Positions 32,809-42,378 are shown, numbered from the stretch's first letter. The stretch is 47,444 nucleotides of DNA from JAYXXU01 sp049301135 (GCA_049301135.1 JBAQKP010000011.1:1-47444), one strand, 5' to 3'. Notes: generated from the sequence alone by a model not told the origin. Program-made: numbers and translations.

Positions 32809-35088
32809 ATGGACGATCAAGCCCTAAAACAAGCCGCACTGGACTATCACGAATTTCCCAAGCCGGGCAAGATCAGCGTGACCCCAAGCAAACAACTGGT
32901 CAATCAGATTGATTTGGCGTTGGCCTACTCACCCGGTGTCGCTGCACCTTGCCTAGAGATCGAGCGCGATCCATCTTTGGCAGCTCGTTACACGGCACGC
33001 GGCAATCTGGTCGCAGTGATTACCAACGGCACAGCGGTACTGGGTTTGGGCAATATTGGTCCATTGGCCTCCAAGCCAGTGATGGAAGGCAAAGGCGTTT
33101 TATTTAAAAAATTTGCGGGTGTGGATGTTTTCGATCTTGAGATTGATGAAAACGATCCAGATAAACTGGTCGATATTATTGCCTCACTCGAACCGACCTT
33201 TGGCGGGATTAACCTCGAAGATATTAAAGCGCCAGAGTGCTTTTATATTGAGAAAAAACTCCGTGAACGGATGAAAATTCCGGTATTCCATGATGATCAA
33301 CACGGCACCAGTATTATTGTTGGCGCAGCTTTAATTAATGCGCTAGAACTGGTCGGCAAAAATATCGCCGACATTAAAATCGTCGCCTCCGGTGCCGGTG
33401 CTGCCGCGATTTCTTGTTTGGATCTGCTCTGCTCACTCGGCGTCAAACGCGAAAATATCACCGTGGCTGACTCGAAAGGTCTGATTACCACCGCTCGCCT
33501 AAACAACCTCGACGCCAGTAAAGCACGCTATGCGCAAGACATTGCACACACGCAGCTTGGCGAGGTGATGGCTGGTGCGGATATGTTCTTAGGGCTATCG
33601 ACCGCAGGGATTTTAACCCCAGAAATGGTCGCGCAAATGGCGGCTGATCCGATCATTTTTGCTCTAGCGAACCCAAACCCAGAGATTCTGCCAGAACATG
33701 CTAAAGCCGCACGTCCAGATGCGATTATCGCCACTGGTCGTTCGGATTACCCGAATCAGGTCAATAACGCGTTGTGCTTTCCGTACATCTTTCGTGGTGC
33801 GCTCGACGTGGGCGCAACCACCGTCAATGAAGACATGAAAATCGCTTGTGTACGCGCGATTGCCCAGATGGCACACATCGAATCGAATGCCAAAACCTAC
33901 GACGAACAAACCAAGCACTTTGGCCGTGAATACTTGATCCCAGGCCCACTCGACCCACGCTTGATTTTGGCGATTGCGCCTGCGGTTGCCCAAGCAGCGA
34001 TGGATTCAGGGGTTGCCACGCGGCCAATTCAGGATTTTGATGCGTATCGGCAGCGCTTGTCTGAGTTTGTCTATAACTCAGCGTTCTTGATGAAGCCGGT
34101 GTATGCCCGCGCCAAAAACGATCCAAAACGCATCGTATTCTGTGAAGGTGAAGATACCACGGTGCTGCGTGGTGTACAGGTGGTGGTCGATGAAGGTTTG
34201 GCCAAACCAATCTTGGTCGGTCGTCCGGCTGTGGTCGAAGCCAATATCGAAAAACTCGGTCTACGCCTAAAAGCCGGTGTCGATTTTGAGATGGTCGATC
34301 AGGATGCCGATCCACGCTACAAGGAATACTGGCAGTACTACTACAACCTGATGCAACGGCGCGGCATTGGCCTAGAACTGGCCAAGCGCGAAGTGCGTCG
34401 CCGTACCACACTGATCGGCGCGCTGCTGGTGCAGTTTGGCGTGGCTGACGGCATGATCTGTGGCACGTTCGGCTATTTTGATCTGCACTTGGATTATATC
34501 CGTGATGTGATCGGCACGCGCAAGGGCGTCAGCAACATGTACGCCATGAACGTGGTGATGATGGGCGACCGTAACTTGTTTATTGCTGACACCTACGTCA
34601 ACCCAGATCCAACTGCGGCTGAATTGACCGAAATGACCCTACTCGCCGCCGAAGAAGTGCGTCGCTTTGGTCTAGAACCGAAAGTCGCTTTGCTGTCGCA
34701 TTCGAGTTTTGGAAGCTCCGATACCGCCAGTGCGCAAAAAATGCGTGAAGTGTATCGCCTGCTGGCCGAGCAAGCGCCTGAGCTTGAAGTCGAAGGCGAA
34801 ATGCACGGTGACGCGGCAGTCGATGAAGCGATTCGTCTGGCTGAGTTCCCGAACTCACGCTATCGCGGTGCGGCCAACCTATTGATCATGCCGACGTTGG
34901 ATGCGGCTAATATTGCCTTTAATCTGTTGAAAACCACAGCCGGCTCTAACGTCACCGTCGGGCCTATCCTGCTCGGTGCGGGCAAGCCGGTGCATGTGCT
35001 GACCCCGACCGCCACACCGCGTCGGATTGTCAACATGACCGCACTGACAGTGGCTGAAATCCAACACGTCGAGCAATTTGGTCAATAA
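32809..35088 (+). CDS. maeB: NADP-dependent malic enzyme with C-terminal phosphotransacetylase-like domain
   Basis: Oxidatively decarboxylates malate to pyruvate, giving NADPH. The 759-residue length is standard for MaeB. The N-terminal malic enzyme part shows YHEFPKPGKISV, LAYSPGVAAPCLEI, NGTAVLGLGNIG, FHDDQHGTSIIVGAAL with metal ligands, and the nucleotide loop VASGAGAAAISCLDLL. From about residue 425 a phosphotransacetylase-like domain follows (RIVFCEGEDTTVLRGVQ, GLAKPILVGRP, VALLSHSSFGSSD), which in E. coli is regulatory and binds acetyl-CoA. The start at 32809 follows a purine-rich stretch; it has its own promoter and terminator. Confidence 0.95.
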   Translation: MDDQALKQAALDYHEFPKPGKISVTPSKQLVNQIDLALAYSPGVAAPCLEIERDPSLAARYTARGNLVAVITNGTAVLGLGNIGPLASKPVMEGKGVLFKKFAGVDVFDLEIDENDPDKLVDIIASLEPTFGGINLEDIKAPECFYIEKKLRERMKIPVFHDDQHGTSIIVGAALINALELVGKNIADIKIVASGAGAAAISCLDLLCSLGVKRENITVADSKGLITTARLNNLDASKARYAQDIAHTQLGEVMAGADMFLGLSTAGILTPEMVAQMAADPIIFALANPNPEILPEHAKAARPDAIIATGRSDYPNQVNNALCFPYIFRGALDVGATTVNEDMKIACVRAIAQMAHIESNAKTYDEQTKHFGREYLIPGPLDPRLILAIAPAVAQAAMDSGVATRPIQDFDAYRQRLSEFVYNSAFLMKPVYARAKNDPKRIVFCEGEDTTVLRGVQVVVDEGLAKPILVGRPAVVEANIEKLGLRLKAGVDFEMVDQDADPRYKEYWQYYYNLMQRRGIGLELAKREVRRRTTLIGALLVQFGVADGMICGTFGYFDLHLDYIRDVIGTRKGVSNMYAMNVVMMGDRNLFIADTYVNPDPTAAELTEMTLLAAEEVRRFGLEPKVALLSHSSFGSSDTASAQKMREVYRLLAEQAPELEVEGEMHGDAAVDEAIRLAEFPNSRYRGAANLLIMPTLDAANIAFNLLKTTAGSNVTVGPILLGAGKPVHVLTPTATPRRIVNMTALTVAEIQHVEQFGQ

Positions 35089-35101
35089 TCCAGCGTAATC
35101 G

Positions 35102-35135
35102 CCCAATCGGTTCACGCATTGAAACCGATTGGGTC
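35102..35135 (+). terminator. Intrinsic terminator of maeB
   Basis: CCCAATCGGTT (35102-35112) pairs perfectly with AACCGATTGGG (35123-35133), 10-nt loop, followed by TCTTG. Confidence 0.8.
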
Positions 35136-35189
35136 TTGTCAGTGCCTCTGGACTAGCCCATCATTTAGGGTCAGACAGGGGCATTTTTC

Positions 35190-36464
35190 ATGGAAATTTA
35201 TCTGGTCGGTGGCGCAGTTCGGGATGCACTACTGAATCGACCGGTCACAGAACGCGACTATGTCGTGGTCGGCACAACGCCCGAACAAATGATCGCAGCA
35301 GGCTTCAAACCCGTTGGACAGGATTTTCCGGTGTTCCTGCACCCTGTCACGCATGAAGAATATGCCTTGGCACGCACCGAGCGCAAAAGTGGCCGTGGTT
35401 ACGCCGGCTTTCAATTTTACACCTCGCCCGACCTTACGGTCGAAGACGATCTGATCCGGCGCGATCTCACCATCAATGCCATCGCCCAAGCCGAAGATGG
35501 TCACTTAATTGACCCCTTTAACGGATTGACTGACCTGAATAACCGCTTGCTTCGGCATGTCTCACCTGCCTTTGTCGAAGACCCGTTGCGGGTGTTGCGG
35601 GTAGCGCGTTTTGCTGCACGTTATGCGCCGTTAGGCTTTCAAATCGCACCAGAAACCATGCAACTGATGCAAGACTTGGTGGCGAGTGGCGAGCTGGATC
35701 ACCTCACCCCTGAACGGGTTTGGAAAGAAACCGAACGCGCCTTGGCCGAAGACCGCGCCGAAGTCTATATCCAAGTGCTGCGCGACTGTGGCGCACTCAA
35801 AGTGCTGATCCCCGAGCTGGATGCACTGTTCGGTGTGCCGCAGCGACCGCAGCATCATCCAGAGATCGACAGTGGCGTACATACCCTGATGACCCTGCAA
35901 CGTGCCTGTGAAGCCGGTTATTCGGTGCGGGTGCGCTGGGCAGCACTGCTGCATGATGTCGGCAAGGCGCTGACTCCTGCTGACGAATGGCCGCGCCATC
36001 ATCAACACGAAGAACGTGGACTTGATCCGGTGCGACAGATTTGTCAGCGGTTTAAAGTCCCGACCGCTTATCGAGAGCTGGCCGAACTGGTTTGCCGTGA
36101 ACATCTGATGTGTCATCGGGTACAAGAACTGCGGGCGGGCACGGTGTGGCGTTTGCTCCAGCGACTCGATGTGCTGCGCAAGCCTGAGCGCGTCGAAGAA
36201 TTTGTGCTGTGCTGTCAGTGCGATGCACGCGGCCGACTCGGCTTGGAAGATCGTGCCTATCCGCAAGCTGATTTTGTCCGTGAAGCGATGCAACGGGTAC
36301 GCCGGATTCGCGCCAATGACCTACCAGCGCACTTAAATGGCTGTAGCATCGGCGAGGCTTTGGTGAATGCGCGAATTGAAGCGATTCAAAGCTTTAAGAA
36401 CAGCTTGCCAAAAGCCCAACCGATGCCAACACCGCTACATGCGTCTCAAGTCAATTGTGACTAG
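35190..36464 (+). CDS. cca: Multifunctional CCA tRNA nucleotidyltransferase
   Basis: Adds and repairs the 3' CCA of tRNAs. 424 residues. The class II nucleotidyltransferase head is intact: MEIYLVGGAVRDALL, the catalytic ERDYVVVG pair of acids, RTERKSGRGY, DLIRRDLTINAIAQ, and the RNA-binding helices RVARFAARYAPLGF. The C-terminal part contains an HD domain (LLHDVGKALTP), giving the phosphohydrolase activity of the gammaproteobacterial type. The start follows AGGGGC. Its TAG stop overlaps the opposite-strand stop of the CYTH gene within a CTAG palindrome. Confidence 0.95.
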   Translation: MEIYLVGGAVRDALLNRPVTERDYVVVGTTPEQMIAAGFKPVGQDFPVFLHPVTHEEYALARTERKSGRGYAGFQFYTSPDLTVEDDLIRRDLTINAIAQAEDGHLIDPFNGLTDLNNRLLRHVSPAFVEDPLRVLRVARFAARYAPLGFQIAPETMQLMQDLVASGELDHLTPERVWKETERALAEDRAEVYIQVLRDCGALKVLIPELDALFGVPQRPQHHPEIDSGVHTLMTLQRACEAGYSVRVRWAALLHDVGKALTPADEWPRHHQHEERGLDPVRQICQRFKVPTAYRELAELVCREHLMCHRVQELRAGTVWRLLQRLDVLRKPERVEEFVLCCQCDARGRLGLEDRAYPQADFVREAMQRVRRIRANDLPAHLNGCSIGEALVNARIEAIQSFKNSLPKAQPMPTPLHASQVNCD

Positions 36465-36934
36465 GCCGACCAGCGTGAAAATGGCTGGCGGATCAACGCT
36501 GAATTAAAGTAGCGTGGATCATCTGACACCTCAGCGCCGAGCCAGTCTGGCTGATCAAACACTTGATCAGCCGCACTCAACTCAATCTCCGCCACCACCA
36601 GCCCTGCATTCTCACCGAGAAACTCATCAATCTCCCAGACCAGGGCCGCCTGCGCGATCCGATAACGGTATTTTTCAATAAGCGGTTTGAGGCACAGTTG
36701 ATCCAGCAGTTGCATCGCCTCGGCCACAGGGATCGGATATTCGAGTTCTAGCCGTGCAATGCCTTCGGTTTTACCTTTAATGGTCAGCCACGCCTGCTCA
36801 CCGGCAACCCGTACCCGTACCGTGCGTTCTGGCTGATCCGACAGATAACCCTGTCGAATCAAACAACTCACACCTGCCACAGTGCGCCATTGTTGGTTTT
36901 TTAATAAAAACTTACGTTCAATTTCAATCGCCAT
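36461..36934 (-). CDS. CYTH domain protein (triphosphate tunnel metalloenzyme family)
   Basis: 157 residues with the family ExExK start, MAIEIERKFLL, followed by alternating charged strands (RTVRVRVAGEQAWLTIKG, RLELEYPIP, YRYRIAQAALVWEIDEF, LVVAEIELS) that line a tunnel for triphosphate and metal. Members are thiamine triphosphatases, tripolyphosphatases or class IV adenylate cyclases; bacterial short forms are mostly phosphatases. The ATG at 36934 is chosen over a GTG at 36940. It is convergent with cca and lies 18 bp downstream of the GST gene. Confidence 0.87.
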   Translation of the reverse strand: MAIEIERKFLLKNQQWRTVAGVSCLIRQGYLSDQPERTVRVRVAGEQAWLTIKGKTEGIARLELEYPIPVAEAMQLLDQLCLKPLIEKYRYRIAQAALVWEIDEFLGENAGLVVAEIELSAADQVFDQPDWLGAEVSDDPRYFNSALIRQPFSRWSA

Positions 36935-36952
36935 GATCACAACTCAGCCGCT

Positions 36953-37573
36953 TTAGATTGCACCAAACTGAGCATGCAGACGCTGGTAATACGCCAACAA
37001 CTGCGGATGCTGCTCATCGACTTTAAGGCCAGCCAAACGTCCAAAATCTAACGCCGCATACAAGGTCAAATCAGCGACACTAAGCTGCCCGCCGTATAAA
37101 TAATCTTGAGTGGCCAAAATCTGCTCAAAATAACCAAAGCGAGCCTGCGCGCGCCGCCGTGCCAATGGGGCAAATTCCGGCAACTGCTCGACTTTACCCG
37201 CCCAAAATGGATGACCATGCTGAAAGGCTTGCATCATCGGATACAGCACTTCTTGCTCGGCTTGCCGACTGAGTTGGTCGATTTTGGCTTGTTCAAACGC
37301 CGTCAGCCCAAACAACGGATGCGCCGGATAACACAACTCAAAATAGCGGCAGATCGCGATAGAATCATTGATCGTTGTGCCGTCGTCGAGTTGCAGCGCG
37401 GGCAACTGCCCGAGTGGATTGACCTGTAGATAAGCGGTTTGGCGATTTTCTTGGCCAGACAGATCGACCTGCACCATCTCTAAACCAATCGCGGCCAGAT
37501 CCAACTGTTTAGCCGCCAAAAACAACTGTACCCGACGTGGATTCGGTGCGCGCACTGTGACAAAAAGCTTCAT
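36953..37573 (-). CDS. Glutathione S-transferase family protein
   Basis: 206 residues: a thioredoxin-like N-terminal domain (KLFVTVRAPNPRRV, VNPLGQLPALQLDDGTTINDSIAICRYFE with the cis-Pro and the Asp-Ser glutathione site) and an all-helical C-terminal domain (LSVADLTLYAALDF). The N-terminal active residue is unclear, as the usual Ser or Cys position reads Arg-Ala-Pro. A GGAAGGGAATAC site precedes the ATG at 37573. The substrate is unknown. The DegS-like gene lies upstream in the same direction. Confidence 0.87.
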   Translation of the reverse strand: MKLFVTVRAPNPRRVQLFLAAKQLDLAAIGLEMVQVDLSGQENRQTAYLQVNPLGQLPALQLDDGTTINDSIAICRYFELCYPAHPLFGLTAFEQAKIDQLSRQAEQEVLYPMMQAFQHGHPFWAGKVEQLPEFAPLARRRAQARFGYFEQILATQDYLYGGQLSVADLTLYAALDFGRLAGLKVDEQHPQLLAYYQRLHAQFGAI

Positions 37574-37630
37574 GTATTCCCTTCCGTGTTTAAAAACCGC
37601 CTAAAAACCATTTTAACAATTCATCCGCGC

Positions 37631-38815
37631 TTAACGGCCAAACGACCACGCGTCATCCCACTCTTGCTGCTGCTGCGGGGTTTGCTCACCGCGTGCGGAT
37701 TGGCTGGGGCGCTCTTTGATCAGCACCGACAGCTCAAGCTGTTGCTCGCCGCGTTGCACCTGCAACTGTACCGTAGAGTCGGGTTTTTGTTGCCCAACCA
37801 ACTGAATCAACTGTGCCGCAGTGCGCAGCGGCTGCTGATTGATCGTCAAAATTCGATCATTGCGGCGTAAGCCAGCCACATCGGCAGGGCCGCGTTTTTG
37901 CACACCGACCACCAATACACCGGCAGCAGCCTCGGTCGACATCGGTTCATCTTCGCCCACTTCAATGCCGAGCCAACCGCGCGTCACCCGGCCGGACTGA
38001 ATAATCTCAGTCATCACCTGCTGCGCCAACGCCACCGGAATGGCAAAGCCAATCCCCATCGAGCCGCCGGAACGCGAAAAAATCGCGGTATTAATGCCAA
38101 CCAAATTGCCCGCCACGTCAATCAGCGCACCGCCAGAATTACCGGGGTTAATCGCCGCGTCAGTCTGGATAAAATCCTCATAGGTATTAATACCCAAGCC
38201 CGAACGACCGGTCGCCGAGATAATCCCTTGGGTGACGGTTTGGCCGACCCCAAACGGATTGCCAATCGCCAACACCACATCACCAACCAGACTTTGGGTT
38301 TTCTTAAACGGCAACACCGGCAGACCCGTGCGCTCAATTTTGAGCACTGCCAAATCACTTTCTGGATCAGTGCCGACAATCGTCGCCTCAATCCGCTGCC
38401 CATCTTGCAGCGCGACCACAATACCATCCGCTTGTGCGACCACATGGTTATTGGTCAAAATATAACCATCCGAGCTGACAATCACCCCAGAACCGAGGTT
38501 GGTGGCGTCTTCTTGCTCCTGCTCAGGCAGCATCTGCCCGTGATACTCAAAAAACCGCCGAATCGCTGGATCATTGATCGCTGGATGGCCACTGACTTTT
38601 TGTGTGGTAAAAATATTGACGACGGCTGGACTCGCCACTTGCACTGCCGCATGATAAGACGCAACCCCATTGCTGGGACTGGTTGCCACCAACGGTCGTT
38701 GCTGGTTCACCACGCTGGTTTCCGGTTTGGCTTGCCATTGGCGTTGTAACATCGCAAACACACCAATCACTACAATCAGCAGTACCCAAGGCAACCACAT
38801 GACAGCTCGACGCAC
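37631..38815 (-). CDS. DegS-like trypsin-fold serine protease with one PDZ domain
   Basis: An inner-membrane-anchored periplasmic HtrA-type protease; DegS cleaves the anti-sigma factor RseA in E. coli. About 394 residues: membrane anchor near the N-terminus (VMWLPWVLLIVVIGVFAML), protease domain with the triad His (TNNHVV), Asp (SDLAVLKI) and Ser (GNSGGAL), then a single PDZ domain (GWLGIEVG, GPADVAGLRRNDRIL) and a Gln-rich tail. One PDZ and an anchor favour DegS over DegP/DegQ. The GTG at 38815 has AAGGAAG at a good distance; a TTG at 38836 would add seven residues. The upstream partner gene for RseA is not in the window. Confidence 0.87.
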   Translation of the reverse strand: MRRAVMWLPWVLLIVVIGVFAMLQRQWQAKPETSVVNQQRPLVATSPSNGVASYHAAVQVASPAVVNIFTTQKVSGHPAINDPAIRRFFEYHGQMLPEQEQEDATNLGSGVIVSSDGYILTNNHVVAQADGIVVALQDGQRIEATIVGTDPESDLAVLKIERTGLPVLPFKKTQSLVGDVVLAIGNPFGVGQTVTQGIISATGRSGLGINTYEDFIQTDAAINPGNSGGALIDVAGNLVGINTAIFSRSGGSMGIGFAIPVALAQQVMTEIIQSGRVTRGWLGIEVGEDEPMSTEAAAGVLVVGVQKRGPADVAGLRRNDRILTINQQPLRTAAQLIQLVGQQKPDSTVQLQVQRGEQQLELSVLIKERPSQSARGEQTPQQQQEWDDAWSFGR

Positions 38816-38956
38816 GGCATTCTTCCTTTTTCTCAACAGCCCACAGACCTTTACTAGCCTAACGATTTTTTTGTGAGGATTCTTGAGGATTTATGCAATT
38901 TTTCAATTCATTTTGTCTCACAGTTTCTGCCTTTTTTCAATCAAGGAGCCAGACAC

Positions 38957-39718
38957 ATGGTCTCAATTGAGCTGCGACAACTGGTCAACTGGTGTGATCA
39001 CACCCTCCTCAGCCACCAGTTTAAAGATTACTGTCCCAATGGACTACAAGTCGAAGGCCGTGCGCGAGTCGGCAAAATCATCAGTGCAGTCAGTGCCAGC
39101 CAAAGCGTGATTCAACTGGCGATTGAGGCGCAAGCCGACGCGATTTTGGTCCATCATGGTTATTTTTGGAAAGGTGAAGAGGCGGTACTGACCGGCATGA
39201 AAGCAGATCGGATTCGCCAACTGATGCAACATGGCATTTCGCTGATTGCCTATCACCTGCCACTTGATGCACATCCGACACTGGGCAATAACGCAGCACT
39301 GGCCGATTTACTCGGGTTTGAAATGACCGGCGCACTCCAGCCGACTCAGGCGCAACCGATTGGCAATATTGGAACATGTGCCAGCATGAGCGCGGCGCAA
39401 CTGACGGCACATTTGAGCCAACAACTAGGACGACCCGTCACACATTTAGACGGTGGATCTGAGCAGATTCAGCGCGTTGGTTGGTGTACGGGTGCGGCGC
39501 AAGACCTGATTCATCTCGCGCATGCGCAAGGCTGCGATGCCTATATTTCCGGTGAAGTCAGTGAGCGGACTTTTTATGAGGCACAAGAACTCGGCATACA
39601 TTATTTTGCCTGTGGTCATCACGCCACTGAGCGTGGTGGGGTACAACGGCTGGGTCAAGCAATTGCCGAGCAGTTTACGATCTCTGTGCAATTTGTAGAT
39701 ACCGCCAATCCCGTCTAA
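38957..39718 (+). CDS. Nif3-like dinuclear metal-centre protein (YbgI family)
   Basis: 253 residues from the ATG at 38957, which follows AAGGAGCC. Metal-binding motifs of the NIF3 family are visible: DYCPNGLQVEG, ILVHHGYFWKG (two His), AYHLPLDAHPTLGNN and, near the C-terminus, GHHATERGG with the last ligands. Members bind two metal ions; a GTP cyclohydrolase I type 2 label is often attached, but the physiological role is not settled. It is divergent from the DegS-like gene and precedes sodB. Confidence 0.92.
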   Translation: MVSIELRQLVNWCDHTLLSHQFKDYCPNGLQVEGRARVGKIISAVSASQSVIQLAIEAQADAILVHHGYFWKGEEAVLTGMKADRIRQLMQHGISLIAYHLPLDAHPTLGNNAALADLLGFEMTGALQPTQAQPIGNIGTCASMSAAQLTAHLSQQLGRPVTHLDGGSEQIQRVGWCTGAAQDLIHLAHAQGCDAYISGEVSERTFYEAQELGIHYFACGHHATERGGVQRLGQAIAEQFTISVQFVDTANPV

Positions 39719-39816
39719 CTGCTAAACTCGACCGCGCACCACACCGATTGGCGCACGCGCGATCGGCTGTTGGTTTGTGATTATCCACCCCTAGCGATTT
39801 GCAAGGAACGTTTATT

Positions 39817-40443
39817 ATGTCAAGCATCACCCTACCTGATCTGCCATACGCCAAAGACGCACTGCTGCCACATATCAGCGCCGAAACCCTCGAGTTTCAC
39901 CACGACAAGCATCACAATGCCTATGTGGTCAAACTGAACGAACTGATTGCTGGGACTGACTTGGCTGGCCAAGACCTCGAAGCCATCATCAACGCCTCGG
40001 CCAATGACACCAGCAAAGTCGGCATTTTTAACCAAGCTGCGCAGATCTGGAACCACACGTTCTACTGGAACTGCATGACCCCAAATGGCGGCGGCGCACC
40101 GACTGGCGCAGTGGCCGAAAAAATCACCGCAGCCTTTGGTAGCTACGAAAAATTTGCCGAAGAATTTACCAATGCTGCACTGACCCAGTTTGGTTCAGGT
40201 TGGGCATGGTTGGTAGCTGATGAAATCAACGGCAACGTCTCGATCATGAAAACCGCCAATGCCGACCTGCCGATGGCACATGGTAAAGTTGCGCTGTTGA
40301 CCTGTGATGTATGGGAACACGCCTACTACATCGACTTCCGTAACCTGCGTCCAAAGTATGTCAAAACCTTCCTTGACAGCTTGGTCAACTGGGAATACGT
40401 CAACGCGAAACTGGCTGGTCAGCCATCGGGTGTTGAAGAATAA
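39817..40443 (+). CDS. sodB: Iron superoxide dismutase
   Basis: Converts superoxide to oxygen and hydrogen peroxide in the cytoplasm. 208 residues with LPDLPYAKDAL, the metal His in EFHHDKHHNAYV (His28), the second His in QIWNHTFYWNCM (His80), GSGWAWLV and DVWEHAYYIDFRN with the last Asp and His. The GGG after MTPN and the AALTQFGSG segment (Gln in the FGSGW block region) point to the iron rather than the manganese type. The ATG at 39817 follows AAGGAACG. An intrinsic terminator follows. Confidence 0.95.
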   Translation: MSSITLPDLPYAKDALLPHISAETLEFHHDKHHNAYVVKLNELIAGTDLAGQDLEAIINASANDTSKVGIFNQAAQIWNHTFYWNCMTPNGGGAPTGAVAEKITAAFGSYEKFAEEFTNAALTQFGSGWAWLVADEINGNVSIMKTANADLPMAHGKVALLTCDVWEHAYYIDFRNLRPKYVKTFLDSLVNWEYVNAKLAGQPSGVEE

Positions 40444-40462
40444 TTTAGCATCATGCTGATTG

Positions 40463-40493
40463 AACAGGCTGCCGATTGGTGGCCTGTTTTTTT
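40463..40493 (+). terminator. Intrinsic terminator of sodB
   Basis: AACAGGC (40463-40469) pairs with GCCTGTT (40482-40488), followed by a T-run to 40493. Confidence 0.88.
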
Positions 40494-40546
40494 GTAGGCA
40501 TACGTTTTAACAAGTAACGCTCAAAGCAGCATGCAAGGAGTCAAAC

Positions 40547-41023
40547 ATGCGCGCACCGTATATTACCCGTCACGGCTATCAAACCCTCTCGGATGAGCTG
40601 GATTTTTTACTGCGGACAAAACGCCCTGAACTCACTCGCGCCGTCAGTGAAGCGGCAGCACTGGGCGACCGATCCGAAAACGCTGAATATATTTACGGCA
40701 AAAAACTACTGCGTGAAACCGACCGCCGGATTCGGTTTTTACAAAAACGCCTGCCCGAACTGCAAGTGATTGATCGACTACCAGATGACCCATCCCGTGT
40801 GTTCTTCGGCGCAACCGTTGAATTTGAGGATCTGGCCGGACAAGCACAGCGTATTCGCATCGTCGGCTCAGACGAATTTGACCCGAGTCGACACTGGATT
40901 AGCATCGAATCACCGATGGCACGGGCTTTATTGGGCAAACGTGTCGATGACGAGGTGCGGGTACAACTGCCGCATGGACAAACCGGCAGTTATATTATCG
41001 TTGACATTGATTATCAAAAATAA
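40547..41023 (+). CDS. greB: Transcription elongation factor GreB
   Basis: Rescues backtracked RNA polymerase by stimulating transcript cleavage. 158 residues: N-terminal coiled coil with the acidic tip (ALGDRSENAEYIYGKKLLRETDRRIRFL) and the C-terminal FKBP-like domain (VFFGATVEFED, IVGSDEFD, SIESPMARALLGKRVDDEV). The YGKKLLRE segment and the RIRFLQKRL helix separate it from GreA. The start has GCAAGGAG at optimum distance. Confidence 0.94.
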   Translation: MRAPYITRHGYQTLSDELDFLLRTKRPELTRAVSEAAALGDRSENAEYIYGKKLLRETDRRIRFLQKRLPELQVIDRLPDDPSRVFFGATVEFEDLAGQAQRIRIVGSDEFDPSRHWISIESPMARALLGKRVDDEVRVQLPHGQTGSYIIVDIDYQK

Positions 41024-41109
41024 ATAACCATAAGTTACCAAATACACTTTTAATGATTAATACGTCTAAAAAATGTACTGCTTATCGGAAAAGGTTAGCT
41101 TTACCAGAC

Positions 41110-41157
41110 ACAAATCGTAATAATTCAGCCGATCCTGACTGCTGGAATACGATTTGT
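41110..41157. repeat. Inverted repeat covering the start of the mltF-like gene
   Basis: ACAAATCGTA (41110-41119) and TACGATTTGT (41148-41157) are perfect 10-bp complements, with an inner ATTCAGC/GCTGGAAT pairing that needs one bulge. The right arm contains the likely TTG start codon (41154-41156). As RNA it could hide the ribosome-binding region; as DNA it could be an operator. It is 86 bp downstream of greB. Confidence 0.7.
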
Positions 41158-42287
41158 TATCATCTGATCCGATTCACCTCGCCGCCCAACGTGCAACCGC
41201 CACCACTCGCGCTGCGTTCAGCCGCCGCTCGATTTTGGCTTTGGTCACTGGTTTGGTCTGTTATGCCATTCCGGTACATGGTTCGATTACCGATGGGACT
41301 CGATTTGATCGGGTCATTGCCCAGCAAAGCTTGACTGTGGTCAGTGTCGCTGGAGACACGACATTTTTTGGTCAAGATCAATATTTACATGGTTTTGGTT
41401 ACGACTTAACCCGTGCTTATGCGGGCGACTTAAATGTCCAACTCAACTTTAAACAAGTCCCGTCGGTGGCTGCTGCACTCAAAGCAGTCGAAGAAGGCCG
41501 TGCTGATTTTGCGATGACCACCGCCACTGCCCCACAACTGCAACAACGCCAACTGACTGGACTGGATTTGAGTTGTGGCGAACCGGCGATGCTGGCACGC
41601 TATGGCCTCAATACTCAGCTCAATTGGTCATTTAAAACCGATGGCGATCCGCTGATGTCGAGTGCGCATGGGTTTATTTGTCAGGAGCGGCAGCTTGGGG
41701 TCACGCGGCGCTTGGCGGCGTTTTATGATCAAAATCTATTGCGCAATCAAATCGAACGTAGCGCGTTTGATCAAGCACTTGACGTGCGTCTACCGCGCTA
41801 TGTGTCGTCATTTCAGTCACATGCCAAACAGCATCAAGTCGATTGGCATCTGCTGGCGGCGATGGGCTACCAAGAATCACACCTAAAAGCTGATGCCGTG
41901 TCGCCGACCGGTGTGCGTGGCCTGATGATGTTGACCCAAGCGACTGCGCGTGGCCTCGGCGTCAGCAATCGTGAAGATCCGGCACAAAGTATCCAAGGTG
42001 GTGCTAAGTACCTTGCCCAACTGCAACAACATTATGCCGCGATTCCACAAGCTGATCGGCTCTGGTTTGCACTGGCGGCCTACAACATGGGGCCGGGTGC
42101 AATCGATGGGATTCGGCGGCGCGTCAAACAAAGCGGCCAAGATCCCAATCGTTGGGCAAATGTTTTCCGTTATCTATCGGAAAATTCAGCGCGACGTGGC
42201 CAGTATCGGCAGGTGATTCATTACGTCACCAATATCCGTGCTTATTTAGAAACCATTAAACAAGACCAGCGCATCTCACGCCTGTAG
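41154..42287 (+). CDS. MltF-like lytic transglycosylase, short form
   Basis: 377 residues. A twin-arginine-like charged start with a hydrophobic signal (SRRSILALVTGLVCYAIPV) leads into a shortened periplasmic solute-binding-like domain (about 55-180, YLHGFGYDLTRAYAGD, ALKAVEEGRADFAM), then an SLT domain with the catalytic Glu241 in GYQESHLKADAVSPTGVRGLMMLT, LAAYNMGPGAI and YVTNIRAYLE. E. coli MltF is about 518 residues; the first domain here is truncated to roughly its first lobe. It should cleave peptidoglycan glycan strands. The start appears to be TTG with GGA upstream; no better ATG exists before the signal. Confidence 0.85.
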   Translation: MLSSDPIHLAAQRATATTRAAFSRRSILALVTGLVCYAIPVHGSITDGTRFDRVIAQQSLTVVSVAGDTTFFGQDQYLHGFGYDLTRAYAGDLNVQLNFKQVPSVAAALKAVEEGRADFAMTTATAPQLQQRQLTGLDLSCGEPAMLARYGLNTQLNWSFKTDGDPLMSSAHGFICQERQLGVTRRLAAFYDQNLLRNQIERSAFDQALDVRLPRYVSSFQSHAKQHQVDWHLLAAMGYQESHLKADAVSPTGVRGLMMLTQATARGLGVSNREDPAQSIQGGAKYLAQLQQHYAAIPQADRLWFALAAYNMGPGAIDGIRRRVKQSGQDPNRWANVFRYLSENSARRGQYRQVIHYVTNIRAYLETIKQDQRISRL

Positions 42288-42378
42288 GCGACGATGCGCG
42301 CTGCTGTGCGACCTGCGATGCGATCTCGTGGGTCGCAATTTAACTTTTAAGCAAAAACCGCCGACAAAACCAGCCGAC

